From positions 126,811 through 190,810 of the forward strand of contig JAJCYV010000027.1 of NCBI GenBank assembly GCA_029262695.1: a stretch of DNA of 64,000 nt, read 5' to 3'. The DNA is from Chloroflexota bacterium. Lineage in GTDB: Bacteria; Chloroflexota; Dehalococcoidia; SM23-28-2; RBG-16-64-32. Below the pieces are notes generated by a model. That model made no database searches, was not told where the DNA came from, and saw only the letters and a program-made list of their open reading frames with translations. This document shows positions 15,416 to 23,048 of this stretch, piece by piece (position 1 is the first letter of the stretch; the number at the start of each line of letters is the position of its first letter). Made by a program: the position numbers and the translations under genes.

Positions 15416-17152
15416 TTGCCGATACGCATCCTTACGCCGGACGTCGCCGCCCGCATCGCCGCGGGCGAGGTGATCGAGCGCCCGGCGTCCATCGTTAAGG
15501 AGCTGGTGGAGAACGCGCTGGACGCCGGCGCCTCGCGGATCACGGTCGAGGTGACGGGGGGCGGCGTGGAGTCGATCCGCGTGACAGACGACGGATGCGG
15601 GATTGAGGCGGCGGAGCTGGCGACCGCGTTCGAGCGGCACGCGACGAGTAAGCTGGTGGACGACGAAGACCTGTTGCGCGTCCTGACGCTCGGCTTCCGG
15701 GGTGAGGCGCTGCCGTCGATCGCCGCGGTGGCGGCCGTCGAGGTGATATCGCGGCCGCCGGCGAGTGAGGCGGCGGCGGCGCTGACGATCGGCCCGGAGC
15801 GAGCGGGGGAGATCGCCTCCAGGGGTGCGCCGGCGGGGACGACGGTGACGGTGCGCGGCCTGTTCGAGCGCCAGCCGGCGCGGCGGGAGTTCCTGCGCAC
15901 GCCGGCGAGCGAGGGTGGGGCGATCGCGCGGGCGGTGAGCCACTACGCGCTGGCCTACCCGGAGGTGCGCTTTCAGCTGATCGCCGACGGCAGGCAGTCG
16001 CTGCACACGCCGGGGAGCGGCGACCGGCGCGACGCCGTGGCCGCCGTCTACGGCCTGGACGTGGGCTCGGCGATGCTGGAGGTGACGGGCGATGCGGGGC
16101 CGATCGCCGTTAGCGGGCTGGCCGGGCCGCCGCAGCTTTCGCGCTCCTCCCGCAGCTATATCAGCATCTTCGTCAACCGCCGCTGGATCCTGAGCCGGCG
16201 CCTGACGTTCGCTGTCGAGGGCGCTTACGAAGGGATGATGATGGTGCGACGTCACCCGATCGCCGTGCTCGACCTGCGCGTTGAGCCGGGCGCGGTCGAC
16301 GTCAACGTTCACCCGACGAAGGCTGAAGTGCGCTTCCGGGACGAGTCCGCCGTCTTCAGCGCTGTGCAGAAGGCGGTGCGGGCGGCGCTGGTGACGGCGT
16401 CGCCGGTGACGACGGGGGTCGGCGCCGCCGTACGGCCGGAGGCGAGCGTGCCCTTGAGCCTGGAAGCGCCCGCCTGGACGCCGCCGCTCTGGGAGCGGGG
16501 AGTCCAGCGACAGGACGAGCGCGAGCGGGGGGCGCCGGCTGTGGGCGTGGCCGCTGCCGGGGACACGCGGCCGACGCCGGCGGCGGCTCTGCCGGCGCTG
16601 CGGGTGATCGGCCAGCTTGCCAGCGTCTACATCATCGCCGAGGGGCCGGAGGGGATGTACCTGATCGACCAGCACGCCGCCCACGAGCGCGTGCTCTACG
16701 AGCGCTTCTGTGCGGAGCGTGCCTCGCGGCGGCCGGACGTGCAGGGGCTGCTGGAGCCGCTGGCGCTGGAGCTGACGCCAGGGCAGCGGGCGCTCGTGGA
16801 GGCCGAGGGGGAGGCGCTGACGGACCATGGCTTCGAGGTGGAGCCGTTCGGGGACGGTGCGTACCTCTGGCGGAGCGTGCCGGCGTCGCTCGCCGGCGAT
16901 CCGCGGGAGGGGCTGGTGCGCTTCCTCGACGTGATGGCGGAGGAGGACGGCGGAGAGCGGCGGGACCGCGTGGCGATGTCGCTGGCGTGCCACGGGGCGA
17001 TCCGGGCGGGCAAGACGCTGACGTCCGAGGAGATGCGTGAGCTGGTGCGGCAGCTGGAGGAGAGCGCGACGCCGCATACGTGTCCGCACGGCCGGCCGAC
17101 GATGGTGCACGTGAGCGCGGAGATGCTGGCGCGCGGCTTCGGGCGCCGCTAG
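15416..17152 (+). CDS. mutL: DNA mismatch repair protein MutL (endonuclease type)
   Basis: A 578-residue MutL. The GHKL ATPase motifs are all present: ENALDAGA (about residue 33), DDGCGI (about 59), ERHATSK and LGFRGEALPSI. After a Pro/Ala-rich linker (about 340-390) comes the dimerisation domain with DQHAAHERVLYE, which fits DQHA(X)2E(X)4E, plus ACHGAIRAGKTL and CPHGRPT. These are the metal-site motifs of MutL proteins that nick DNA themselves, so no MutH is needed. It is a short member; the linker is brief. The TTG start at 15416 follows GCGAGGTAG. It is followed by a GACAGG repeat array and hflX. MiaA and Hfq, often found between mutL and hflX, are absent. Confidence 0.96.
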   Translation: MPIRILTPDVAARIAAGEVIERPASIVKELVENALDAGASRITVEVTGGGVESIRVTDDGCGIEAAELATAFERHATSKLVDDEDLLRVLTLGFRGEALPSIAAVAAVEVISRPPASEAAAALTIGPERAGEIASRGAPAGTTVTVRGLFERQPARREFLRTPASEGGAIARAVSHYALAYPEVRFQLIADGRQSLHTPGSGDRRDAVAAVYGLDVGSAMLEVTGDAGPIAVSGLAGPPQLSRSSRSYISIFVNRRWILSRRLTFAVEGAYEGMMMVRRHPIAVLDLRVEPGAVDVNVHPTKAEVRFRDESAVFSAVQKAVRAALVTASPVTTGVGAAVRPEASVPLSLEAPAWTPPLWERGVQRQDERERGAPAVGVAAAGDTRPTPAAALPALRVIGQLASVYIIAEGPEGMYLIDQHAAHERVLYERFCAERASRRPDVQGLLEPLALELTPGQRALVEAEGEALTDHGFEVEPFGDGAYLWRSVPASLAGDPREGLVRFLDVMAEEDGGERRDRVAMSLACHGAIRAGKTLTSEEMRELVRQLEESATPHTCPHGRPTMVHVSAEMLARGFGRR

Positions 17153-17155
17153 TCG

Positions 17156-17191
17156 GGGACAGGAGACAGGGGACAGGAGACAGGGGACAGG
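17156..17191 (+). repeat. GGGGACAGGAGACAGG-type tandem array
   Basis: Three alternating copies of GGGGACAGG and AGACAGG begin four bases after the mutL stop. Related arrays lie at 21685-21710, 22305-22346, 49383-49409 and, in inverted form, around 61190-61265. Confidence 0.88.
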
Positions 17192-17296
17192 GCGGCTCGG
17201 TGCAGATTGGCTGGACGGTGGCTTTCCACACATTCGCCGTTCGGGCGGCGGCGCTATACTGGGTGCTGAGGGAGCTGGCAGATAGCGAAGCGAGAA

Positions 17297-18508
17297 TTGC
17301 ACGAAACGGGGACGCCGCGGGAGCGGGCGTACCTGGTCGCGGCTGATCGGAAGCGGCCGGGCGGCGGCGGTGAGAACGCAGTCGCTGAGGGGCGGTGGCG
17401 GCCGGCGGCCTCGCTGGAGGAGCTGGCGCTGCTGGCGAAGACGGCGGGGGCGAAGGTGGTGGGGACGACGTTCCAGCGGCTGGACTCCTTCAACCCGAAG
17501 ACGTACGTCGGCCGGGGCAAGCTGGCGGAGATCGTGGCTCGTCAGCCCGAGGCCGGCTACACTACCGTGATCTTCGACGATGAGCTTTCGCCGTCACAGC
17601 AGCGGAACCTGGAGAAGGAGCTCGACGCCAAGGTGCTGGACCGGACGGCGCTGATCCTCGACATATTCGCGCAGCACGCCCGCACGCGCGAGGGCCGGCT
17701 GCAGGTGGAGCTGGCGCAACTCGAATACATCTTGCCGCGTCTGCGCGGACAGTGGTCGCACCTGGAGCGGCTGGGCGCTGGTATCGGTACGCGCGGTCCC
17801 GGCGAGACGCAGCTGGAGACGGACCGGCGGCTGATCCGCAACCGCATCTCGCACCTGAAGAAGCAGATCGAGAGTGTGCGCCAGCAGCGCGACCTGCACC
17901 GGCGGCAGCGGGCGAGGCAGGGGATTCCCGTCGTCTCGCTCGTCGGCTATACGAACGCTGGCAAGAGCACGCTGATGCGGGCGCTGTCGGGCGCGGACGT
18001 CCTCGTCCAGGACCAGCTCTTCGCGACGCTGGACCCGGTGACGCGGCGCATTCGGTTGCCGTCGAGCGGGACGGCGCTGCTGACGGACACGGTGGGCTTC
18101 ATCCAGAAGCTGCCGACGCAGCTGGTGGCGGCGTTCCGGGCGACGCTTGAGGAACTGGAGGAGGCGACGCTGCTGCTGCACGTAGTCGACATAACGCATG
18201 CGGATGCGGAGCAGCAGGCGCGTACGGTGGACGAGACGGTGCGCGAGCTGGGGCTCGGCGAGCGACCGCTCCTGATGGCGCTGAACAAGGTGGACGTGCT
18301 GGTCGGCGAGGGTTTGGACCCGGCGGAGCTGGAGCCGCCGGCGTGGGCCAGGGGCGGGCTGGTGGTGTCGGCGGAGAAGCGCTGGGGTCTCGAGGAGCTG
18401 CGGGCGGCGATTGAGGCGGCGCTGGACGAGGCGGCAGAGCGGGAGCGGCTGGCGGCGGCGCAAACGAGAGCGAACAAGCGATCGACGAAAGACAGGGAGG
18501 TAGCCTGA
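17297..18508 (+). CDS. hflX: Ribosome-associated GTPase HflX
   Basis: A 403-residue HflX, a GTPase that binds 50S subunits and can split stalled or stressed ribosomes. The N-terminal domain carries TTFQRLDSFNPKTYVGRGKL and a basic coiled linker with GIGTRGPGETQLETDRR (about residues 167-183). The G domain has G1 GYTNAGKST (about 216), G3 DTVGFI and G4 NKVD. The TTG start gives the usual MHETGTPRERAYLVA opening. TATACT at 17255-17260 could be its -10 box. Its TGA overlaps the ATG of the next gene (TGATG), with AGGGAGG just upstream, so the two are translationally coupled. Confidence 0.95.
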   Translation: MHETGTPRERAYLVAADRKRPGGGGENAVAEGRWRPAASLEELALLAKTAGAKVVGTTFQRLDSFNPKTYVGRGKLAEIVARQPEAGYTTVIFDDELSPSQQRNLEKELDAKVLDRTALILDIFAQHARTREGRLQVELAQLEYILPRLRGQWSHLERLGAGIGTRGPGETQLETDRRLIRNRISHLKKQIESVRQQRDLHRRQRARQGIPVVSLVGYTNAGKSTLMRALSGADVLVQDQLFATLDPVTRRIRLPSSGTALLTDTVGFIQKLPTQLVAAFRATLEELEEATLLLHVVDITHADAEQQARTVDETVRELGLGERPLLMALNKVDVLVGEGLDPAELEPPAWARGGLVVSAEKRWGLEELRAAIEAALDEAAERERLAAAQTRANKRSTKDREVA

Positions 18509-19473
18509 TGAAGGCAGCGGTCTACTACGAGACGGGGAAGCCGGACGTGTTCAAGTACGAGGAGCGGCCGGACCCGGACGTCACGGCGACGTCCGTCCTG
18601 ATCCAGGTGGAGGCGATCAGTATCGAGGGCGGCGATGTGCTGAACCGCGCGGGTGGCGATATGCCGTCGAAGCCGCACGTCGTTGGTTACCAGTGCGCCG
18701 GCACGATCAAGGAGGCCGGCGACAGCGTGACCGACCGCAAGGCCGGCGACCGCGTCGTGGCGACGATGCCGTTCGGTTCGCACGCCCAGCTGGTGTCCGT
18801 GAGTTCGATGCAGACGTGGACTGTCCCCGACGGCATGGATATCCGCGAGGCGGCCTGCGTGCCGGTGGCCTACGGCACGGCGCACGATTGCCTGTTTGAG
18901 TTCGGCGGCCTGAAGGAGGGCGAGTCGGCCCTGATCCAGGCGGGCGGCGGCGGCGTCGGCCTGGCGGCGATCCAGCTGGCGAAGCGGGCAGGCGCGACCG
19001 TGCTGGCGACGGCCGGCAGCGACGAGAAGCTGGAGCGGCTCAAGGAGTTCGGGCTGGACCACGGGGTCAACTACCGCGACGGTGGCTGGGTATCGAAGGT
19101 GAAGGGGGCGAGCGGCGGCGGCGTGAACCTGGTCGTTGATTCGGTCGGGACGACGCTCGCGGGGAGCATCGCGGCGAGCGGGTACAAGGGGCGGATCGTG
19201 GTCGTCGGGAACGCCGGGCGCTCTGAGGAGCGCTGCGTGGACCCGGCCGTCCTGTCGGAGATGAACCGCTCGCTGACCGGCGTCTTCTTCGGCGCCTCGT
19301 TGATGCTCAACCGCGCGCGCGCTTACCCGATGGTGCAGTCGCTGATCGAAGATATCGCGCGCGGCGACATCAGAGTCGTGATCGACCGCGAGTTCGCGCT
19401 GTCGGAGGCGGCCGCCGCGCACGCTTACATCGAGAGCCGGCAGGCGTTCGGGCGGGTGCTGCTCGTGCCTTAG
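18508..19473 (+). CDS. Quinone oxidoreductase-like MDR family protein
   Basis: A 321-residue medium-chain dehydrogenase/reductase. The NADP-binding Rossmann segment ALIQAGGGGVGLAAIQLAKRAGA is clear (about residues 139-161, quoted in part: GGGGVGLAAIQLAKRAG). There are no structural or catalytic zinc cysteine sets, which places it with zeta-crystallin/QOR-like NADPH:quinone or enone reductases rather than zinc alcohol dehydrogenases. It is coupled to hflX by overlapping stop and start codons, an unusual pairing that says little about substrate. Substrate unknown. Confidence 0.87.
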   Translation: MKAAVYYETGKPDVFKYEERPDPDVTATSVLIQVEAISIEGGDVLNRAGGDMPSKPHVVGYQCAGTIKEAGDSVTDRKAGDRVVATMPFGSHAQLVSVSSMQTWTVPDGMDIREAACVPVAYGTAHDCLFEFGGLKEGESALIQAGGGGVGLAAIQLAKRAGATVLATAGSDEKLERLKEFGLDHGVNYRDGGWVSKVKGASGGGVNLVVDSVGTTLAGSIAASGYKGRIVVVGNAGRSEERCVDPAVLSEMNRSLTGVFFGASLMLNRARAYPMVQSLIEDIARGDIRVVIDREFALSEAAAAHAYIESRQAFGRVLLVP

Positions 19474-19487
19474 GCGCCCGCCCTAAG
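19469..19487. terminator. Hairpin spanning both stop codons of convergent genes
   Basis: CTTAGG (19469-19474) and CCTAAG (19482-19487) form a 6-bp stem with a 7-nt loop. The stem contains the TAG of the MDR gene (19471-19473) and, on the other strand, the TAG of the ferritin gene (19485-19483). A compact two-way terminator is plausible, though there is no T-run. Confidence 0.4.
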
Positions 19488-19995
19488 CGCCGGGCGCGGC
19501 GCGGGAACGCTCGCCGAGGTGCTGGTCGACCATGAGGAGGCCCGGCGGAGTGTCGCCGGCCAGCTCCAGCATGGCGATGATCTCCGCGGGCGTGTTCTCT
19601 TCTTCGACTTGCTCGTTGACGTACCAGTCGAGCAGCGCCTGGGTGGCGTAGTCCCTGGCGCGCGCCGCCTTGCCGTAGAGCGCATTGATGGCGGCAGTCA
19701 CGGCCTCTTCGTGCTTGAGCACCTGCCGGAAGACGTCGAGCAGGTCCTTGTAGCGGGCCGGGGGCTTCGTGATCGCCTTCAGGTCTACCGTGCCGCCGCG
19801 ACCGGCGATGTAGTCGATGAGCTTCGTGGCGTGCTGGAGTTCCTCTTCCCACTGAAGGCGCAGCCAGCCGGCCGCACCGCGCAGGTTCTTGCCGTCGGCC
19901 CAGGCGGACATCGCCAGATAGACGTAGGCGGATTCGAGTTCGCGGTTGATCTGGTCGTTGAGGGCGTCGCTGATCGGTTTCGTGACCCTGGGCAT
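19483..19995 (-). CDS. Ferritin (bacterial FtnA type)
   Basis: A 170-residue non-haem ferritin that oxidises Fe(II) and stores iron in a 24-mer. The four-helix-bundle signatures are NRELESAYVYLAMSAWAD, WLRLQWEEELQHATKLIDYI (ferroxidase Glu and His) and EEAVTAAINALYGKA. The start at 19995 is supported by AAAGGA seven bases upstream; reading further upstream gives no ferritin-like sequence. It is divergent from the arsenic operon, separated by about 100 bases, and convergent with the MDR gene. Confidence 0.93.
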   Translation of the reverse strand: MPRVTKPISDALNDQINRELESAYVYLAMSAWADGKNLRGAAGWLRLQWEEELQHATKLIDYIAGRGGTVDLKAITKPPARYKDLLDVFRQVLKHEEAVTAAINALYGKAARARDYATQALLDWYVNEQVEEENTPAEIIAMLELAGDTPPGLLMVDQHLGERSRAAPGA

Positions 19996-20072
19996 GGTTG
20001 GTCCTTTCGTTCTGGAACTGTCGGGTTCAACGATACAACATGATGGCGGACCGGGGGCGGCACGTGGAGATA

Positions 20073-20101
20073 TTGACAAGTATCTATATACCGTGTACCA
20101 T
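20073..20101 (+). promoter_or_regulatory. Promoter/operator region of the ars operon
   Basis: TTGACA (20073-20078), 17-bp spacer, TACCAT (20096-20101). The spacer is AT-rich (GTATCTATATAC) in otherwise GC-rich DNA, as in ArsR operators. A start site seven bases after the -10 would fall at the ATG at 20109, giving a leaderless message. Confidence 0.5.
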
Positions 20102-20108
20102 GCCAAGC

Positions 20109-20456
20109 ATGACAAGCGAAATCGAAGTAATCCAGGCGCCCGCCGCCCTCTGCTGCCCGGTGAAGGTAATCGCGCCGGACGATGAGGGGATCGGCGAGTC
20201 CGCGGCCGTGTTCAAGGCGCTTTCCGACGAGACGCGCCTGCGGATTCTGAAGACGATCTCGCACATGAGCACGCTCTGCGAGTGCAACCTCGTTCCGGAG
20301 TTCGGGCTGACGCAGCCGACGATCTCGTACCACCTGAAGGTGCTGCGGGAAGCCGGCCTGATCACGTCAGAGCGGAAGGGGCAGTGGGTGTACCACCGCG
20401 TGAACGAGAAGGCCGTGCTGGCAGCAGTGCGACGCCTCTCCGAGGTTGCGGGGTAG
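20109..20456 (+). CDS. arsR: ArsR-family metalloregulator
   Basis: A 115-residue winged-helix repressor. The DNA-recognition helix is LTQPTISYHLKVLREAGLI, and just before it the As(III)-binding type motif TLCECNL gives Cys57 and Cys59, matching the ELCVCDL motif of classic ArsR. A further pair, Cys15-Cys16, lies near the N terminus and may supply a third ligand. It starts at ATG 20109 if the mRNA is leaderless, or at ATG 20100 otherwise. It heads the arsM operon, so arsenite should relieve repression of the genes that follow. Confidence 0.9.
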   Translation: MTSEIEVIQAPAALCCPVKVIAPDDEGIGESAAVFKALSDETRLRILKTISHMSTLCECNLVPEFGLTQPTISYHLKVLREAGLITSERKGQWVYHRVNEKAVLAAVRRLSEVAG

Positions 20457-20459
20457 GCG

Positions 20460-20780
20460 ATGAGGAATCCGCCGCGCGAGGACCTGCTTAGCGTCATCGA
20501 GTGCGAGATCGACCGCCGGCCAGAGGCGCCGGTAATCGCTGACCTGGAGCGGCACATCGTTGGTCTCTCCAGGGAGCCGGAGGCGCTGACGGTGAACTTC
20601 GCGCCGGAGGCACGAGAGACGCTGGAGGCGTTCGTCGAGGCCGAGCGTCAGTGCTGTGCCGGCATCGGGTGGTCCGTGAGCGATGGACCGCGCGTAAGCT
20701 TGCGCATCGAAGCCGGACCCGACGCGCTGGATGCGCTAACGATGCTGTTCGAATCGGAACGAATAGACAAAGCTCGATAA
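20460..20780 (+). CDS. Small vicinal-cysteine protein in the ars operon
   Basis: A 106-residue cytoplasmic protein with no enzyme motif I recognise. It has an AERQCCAGIGW core followed by a strand SLRIEAGPDALDAL. This resembles small proteins of mercury and arsenic operons that carry an ERxCCPF-like motif, where the vicinal cysteines may hold a thiophilic metal. It begins three bases after the arsR stop and is followed after 13 bases by arsM (with AAAGGAGG between), so it is firmly in the operon. Possible role: arsenite chaperone or accessory sensor. This is inference. Confidence 0.6.
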   Translation: MRNPPREDLLSVIECEIDRRPEAPVIADLERHIVGLSREPEALTVNFAPEARETLEAFVEAERQCCAGIGWSVSDGPRVSLRIEAGPDALDALTMLFESERIDKAR

Positions 20781-20793
20781 AGGAGGTCACACA

Positions 20794-21681
20794 ATGACGA
20801 CCGAGCAAGACATCAAGGAGGAAGTCCGCAGGCGCTACGGCGAGGCGGCGAAGAAGGCCCAGGCCAAGGAGACCCCCAGTTGCTGCGGCGACGAGCCGAT
20901 CGAAGAGTCGGCGATCTCGTCGACGCTCTACGCGACGGACGAGCTGCAGCACCTGCCGCAGGAGGCCGTGGTCGCGTCGCTCGGCTGCGGGAATCCGGTG
21001 GCGGTGGCGGAGCTGAGCGAGGGCGAGGCCGTGCTCGACCTCGGTTCGGGTGGCGGCATCGACGTGCTGCTCTCGGCGCGGCGCGTCGGCCCGCAGGGCA
21101 AGGCGTACGGGCTGGACATGACGGACGAGATGCTGGACCTGGCGCGGGAGAACGCGCGCAAGGCCGGCGTGAGCAACGTGCAGTTCCTCAAGGGTGAGAT
21201 GGAGGCGATGCCGCTCCCGAACGACGAGGTGGACGTGATCATCAGCAACTGCGTGGTCAACCTCTCGCCGGACAAGGACGCCGTGCTGCGCGAGTCGTTC
21301 CGCGTGCTGAAGCCGGGCGGGCGCCTGGCGATCGCGGACATCCTGACGCACGACGAGCTGCCGGAGGCGGTCCAGGAGAGCATGAAGGCGTGGACCGGCT
21401 GCATCGCCGGTGCGCTGACGGAAGCCGACTACAAGGCGAAGCTGGCGGCCGCGGGCTTCGAGAACATCGGGATCGAGTCGTTCCGTGAGTACACGGCCGA
21501 AGACGCCGAGTCCGGCGGCCTGGGCGACGTGGCGAAGGAGATCGCCGGCAAGGGCAGTCTGGGCATCTTCAGCGGCGTCGTCAGGGCGACGAAGCCGGGC
21601 GGCGTAACCGGGGCTGCGCCCCGCGGCGAGGCGGTGCCGGTCGTCGCTGCCAAGGACGACGAAGCGGGTCGCTGCTGCTAG
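20794..21681 (+). CDS. arsM: Arsenite S-adenosylmethionine methyltransferase ArsM
   Basis: A 295-residue SAM-dependent enzyme that methylates As(III) to mono-, di- and trimethyl arsenicals. The SAM site is VLDLGSGGGIDVLL (about residues 80-93). The conserved arsenic-binding cysteines are visible: Cys65 in SLGCGNP, Cys153 in SNCVVNL and Cys203 in TGCIAGAL, with the N-terminal pair Cys30-Cys31 standing in for the fourth. After the catalytic domain there is a variable tail ending in Arg-Cys-Cys. The ATG follows AAAGGAGG. No arsenite efflux pump or arsenate reductase is in the operon, so detoxification here relies on methylation. Confidence 0.96.
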   Translation: MTTEQDIKEEVRRRYGEAAKKAQAKETPSCCGDEPIEESAISSTLYATDELQHLPQEAVVASLGCGNPVAVAELSEGEAVLDLGSGGGIDVLLSARRVGPQGKAYGLDMTDEMLDLARENARKAGVSNVQFLKGEMEAMPLPNDEVDVIISNCVVNLSPDKDAVLRESFRVLKPGGRLAIADILTHDELPEAVQESMKAWTGCIAGALTEADYKAKLAAAGFENIGIESFREYTAEDAESGGLGDVAKEIAGKGSLGIFSGVVRATKPGGVTGAAPRGEAVPVVAAKDDEAGRCC

Positions 21682-21684
21682 CGG

Positions 21685-21710
21685 CGGGACAGGAGACGAG
21701 GGACAGGAGG
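21685..21710 (+). repeat. GACAGG-type repeat supplying the next ribosome site
   Basis: GGGACAGGAGACGAGGGACAGGAGG-type sequence (two imperfect units) follows the arsM stop. Its last bases, CAGGAGG (21704-21710), stand six bases before the GTG of the next gene. Confidence 0.8.
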
Positions 21711-21716
21711 TCTGTT

Positions 21717-22295
21717 GTGAGCATTCTTAGCGACCAGGAACGAGAGCACGTGGCGCTCGGCGCTGCTGTGGGAGCTGGGTGCCGCCCCTGCACCCGGTAT
21801 CACATCAAGGCCGCAGTCAGTTCTGGCCTGACGCACGAAGACGTCCGAGACGACGTTGAGGAGGCCGAGCTTGTACGGATCGACGCTGCGATGAGCATCG
21901 CCGTCTTCGCGCGAGGCCTGACCGGCGTCGAGGCGAGGCATGAATCGGCGGTGTGCAGCCCGGCGAGCCGTTCTCGGGCACTTGTTCAGGTGGGAGCGGC
22001 GACAGGCGCCAATGCCGGCCACCTTCTGGACGCCGTTCTGCCGCAGGCGCGCGGGCTGGGTCTCACCGACGAGGCGCTGGCCGAAGCGGTGGCGGTGGCG
22101 GGCAAAGTGAAGGAGATGGCGGCGAACTTCTTCGCGAAGGACGCGGAGAGGGCGCTCGCCAGCGGGGAATCCGTTGCCGCTGCGCCGGACACAGATGGCT
22201 GCGCGCAGGCCGACCCGCCCGCTGATGAGCTGGTGGGGGCGGCGGTGGTGGCGGCGGTGGTGGCGGATGAGCCTTCGAAGGGCGGCTGCTGCTAG
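21717..22295 (+). CDS. AhpD/carboxymuconolactone decarboxylase-like protein with C-terminal CC
   Basis: A 192-residue helical protein. The N-terminal third has the AhpD-type redox site GCRPCTRYHI (Cys22, Cys25, His29), typical of the CMD fold. A second, looser repeat follows (RALVQVGAATGANAGHLLDAVL), where the cysteines are lost. The C-terminal 35 residues are Ala/Val-rich and finish with Gly-Gly-Cys-Cys. Proteins of this type are often encoded beside arsM; here the gene starts 36 bases after arsM. A role in thiol redox chemistry with arsenicals is likely but unproven. Cys55-type additional cysteines (AVCSPAS, DGCAQ) are also present. Confidence 0.7.
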   Translation: MSILSDQEREHVALGAAVGAGCRPCTRYHIKAAVSSGLTHEDVRDDVEEAELVRIDAAMSIAVFARGLTGVEARHESAVCSPASRSRALVQVGAATGANAGHLLDAVLPQARGLGLTDEALAEAVAVAGKVKEMAANFFAKDAERALASGESVAAAPDTDGCAQADPPADELVGAAVVAAVVADEPSKGGCC

Positions 22296-22304
22296 GCTGA
22301 GACA

Positions 22305-22346
22305 GGAGGCAGGGGACAGGAGACAGGAGACAGGAGACAGGGGACG
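22305..22346 (+). repeat. GACAGGAGACAGGGGACAGG tandem array
   Basis: Five to six units of AGACAGG/GGGACAGG start ten bases after the stop of the AhpD-like gene and end in GGGGACGGGG. Confidence 0.88.
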
Positions 22347-22406
22347 GGGCTCGCTTCGGCGGGCCCTGTCTTGCTTTTGGGCGCGCCGTGGCATAATCGG
22401 GAGTCG

Positions 22407-22820
22407 GTGGATGCGAAGATCGCGTACCAGCGCAAGGAAGAGCGGCCGATCCCCGCGGCAGCGGTCCGGCGCCTCTATGACGGCGCGGGCTGGTGGCCGG
22501 ACTGGAACGCCGATGGCATCGAGCGGGCGATCTCGGAGAGCGTCGCCGTCGGTGCCTGGGACGGGAAGAGGCTGGCCGGCTTCGCGCGGGCGATTTCGGA
22601 CGGGGAGCACCGCGCGTACGTCGAGGACGTCGTGATCGACCCGGAGTATCGCGGGCGGGGGATCGGCGAGCAGATCGTGGCGGCGCTGGTGGAGGCGATC
22701 GGCGACGTGCACATCGTCTCGCTGTTCTGTGAGCCTGAGCGGGTGGAGTTCTACGGCCGCAACGGGTTCCGGGCGAGCGAGACGGCGGTGATGGTGCACC
22801 GGGAGCAAGACCGGGCTTAG
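22407..22820 (+). CDS. GNAT family N-acetyltransferase
   Basis: A 137-residue acetyltransferase. The acetyl-CoA site is VEDVVIDPEYRGRGIGEQIV (about residues 72-91), followed by LFCEPERVEFYGRNGF, typical of GNAT C termini. The GTG at 22407 is chosen because CATAAT (22392-22397) with TTGCTT (22371-22376) upstream forms a promoter that ends nine bases before it; the reading frame remains open 36 bases further upstream but that part overlaps the promoter. Substrate unknown. Confidence 0.85.
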   Translation: MDAKIAYQRKEERPIPAAAVRRLYDGAGWWPDWNADGIERAISESVAVGAWDGKRLAGFARAISDGEHRAYVEDVVIDPEYRGRGIGEQIVAALVEAIGDVHIVSLFCEPERVEFYGRNGFRASETAVMVHREQDRA

Positions 22821-22838
22821 CGAGAGGGAGCGGGCGAC

Positions 22839-23048
22839 ATGTGCCGGAGCATCAAGGTTCTGCGCCGCAAGGACGAGACGGCGACGAATGATGAGATACG
22901 CGCGGCGGCTCTGCAGTTCGTGCGCAAGGTGAGCGGCTACCGAACGCCGTCGCGGGCGAACGAGGAGGTCTTCGAGGCGGCCGTCGATGAGGTGGCCGAG
23001 GCCAGCCGGCGGCTGCTCAAGTCGCTGCGGCCGGGCGGGCGAGCGTGA
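22839..23048 (+). CDS. DUF2277 family protein
   Basis: A 69-residue protein beginning MCRSIKVLRRKDETAT, which is the hallmark opening of DUF2277. The remainder is helical (IRAAALQFVRKVSGYRTPSR, then a Glu/Ala-rich helix). Function unknown. The ATG is served by GAGAGGGAG. Its TGA overlaps the GTG of the next gene (GTGA), implying coupled translation. Confidence 0.8.
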   Translation: MCRSIKVLRRKDETATNDEIRAAALQFVRKVSGYRTPSRANEEVFEAAVDEVAEASRRLLKSLRPGGRA

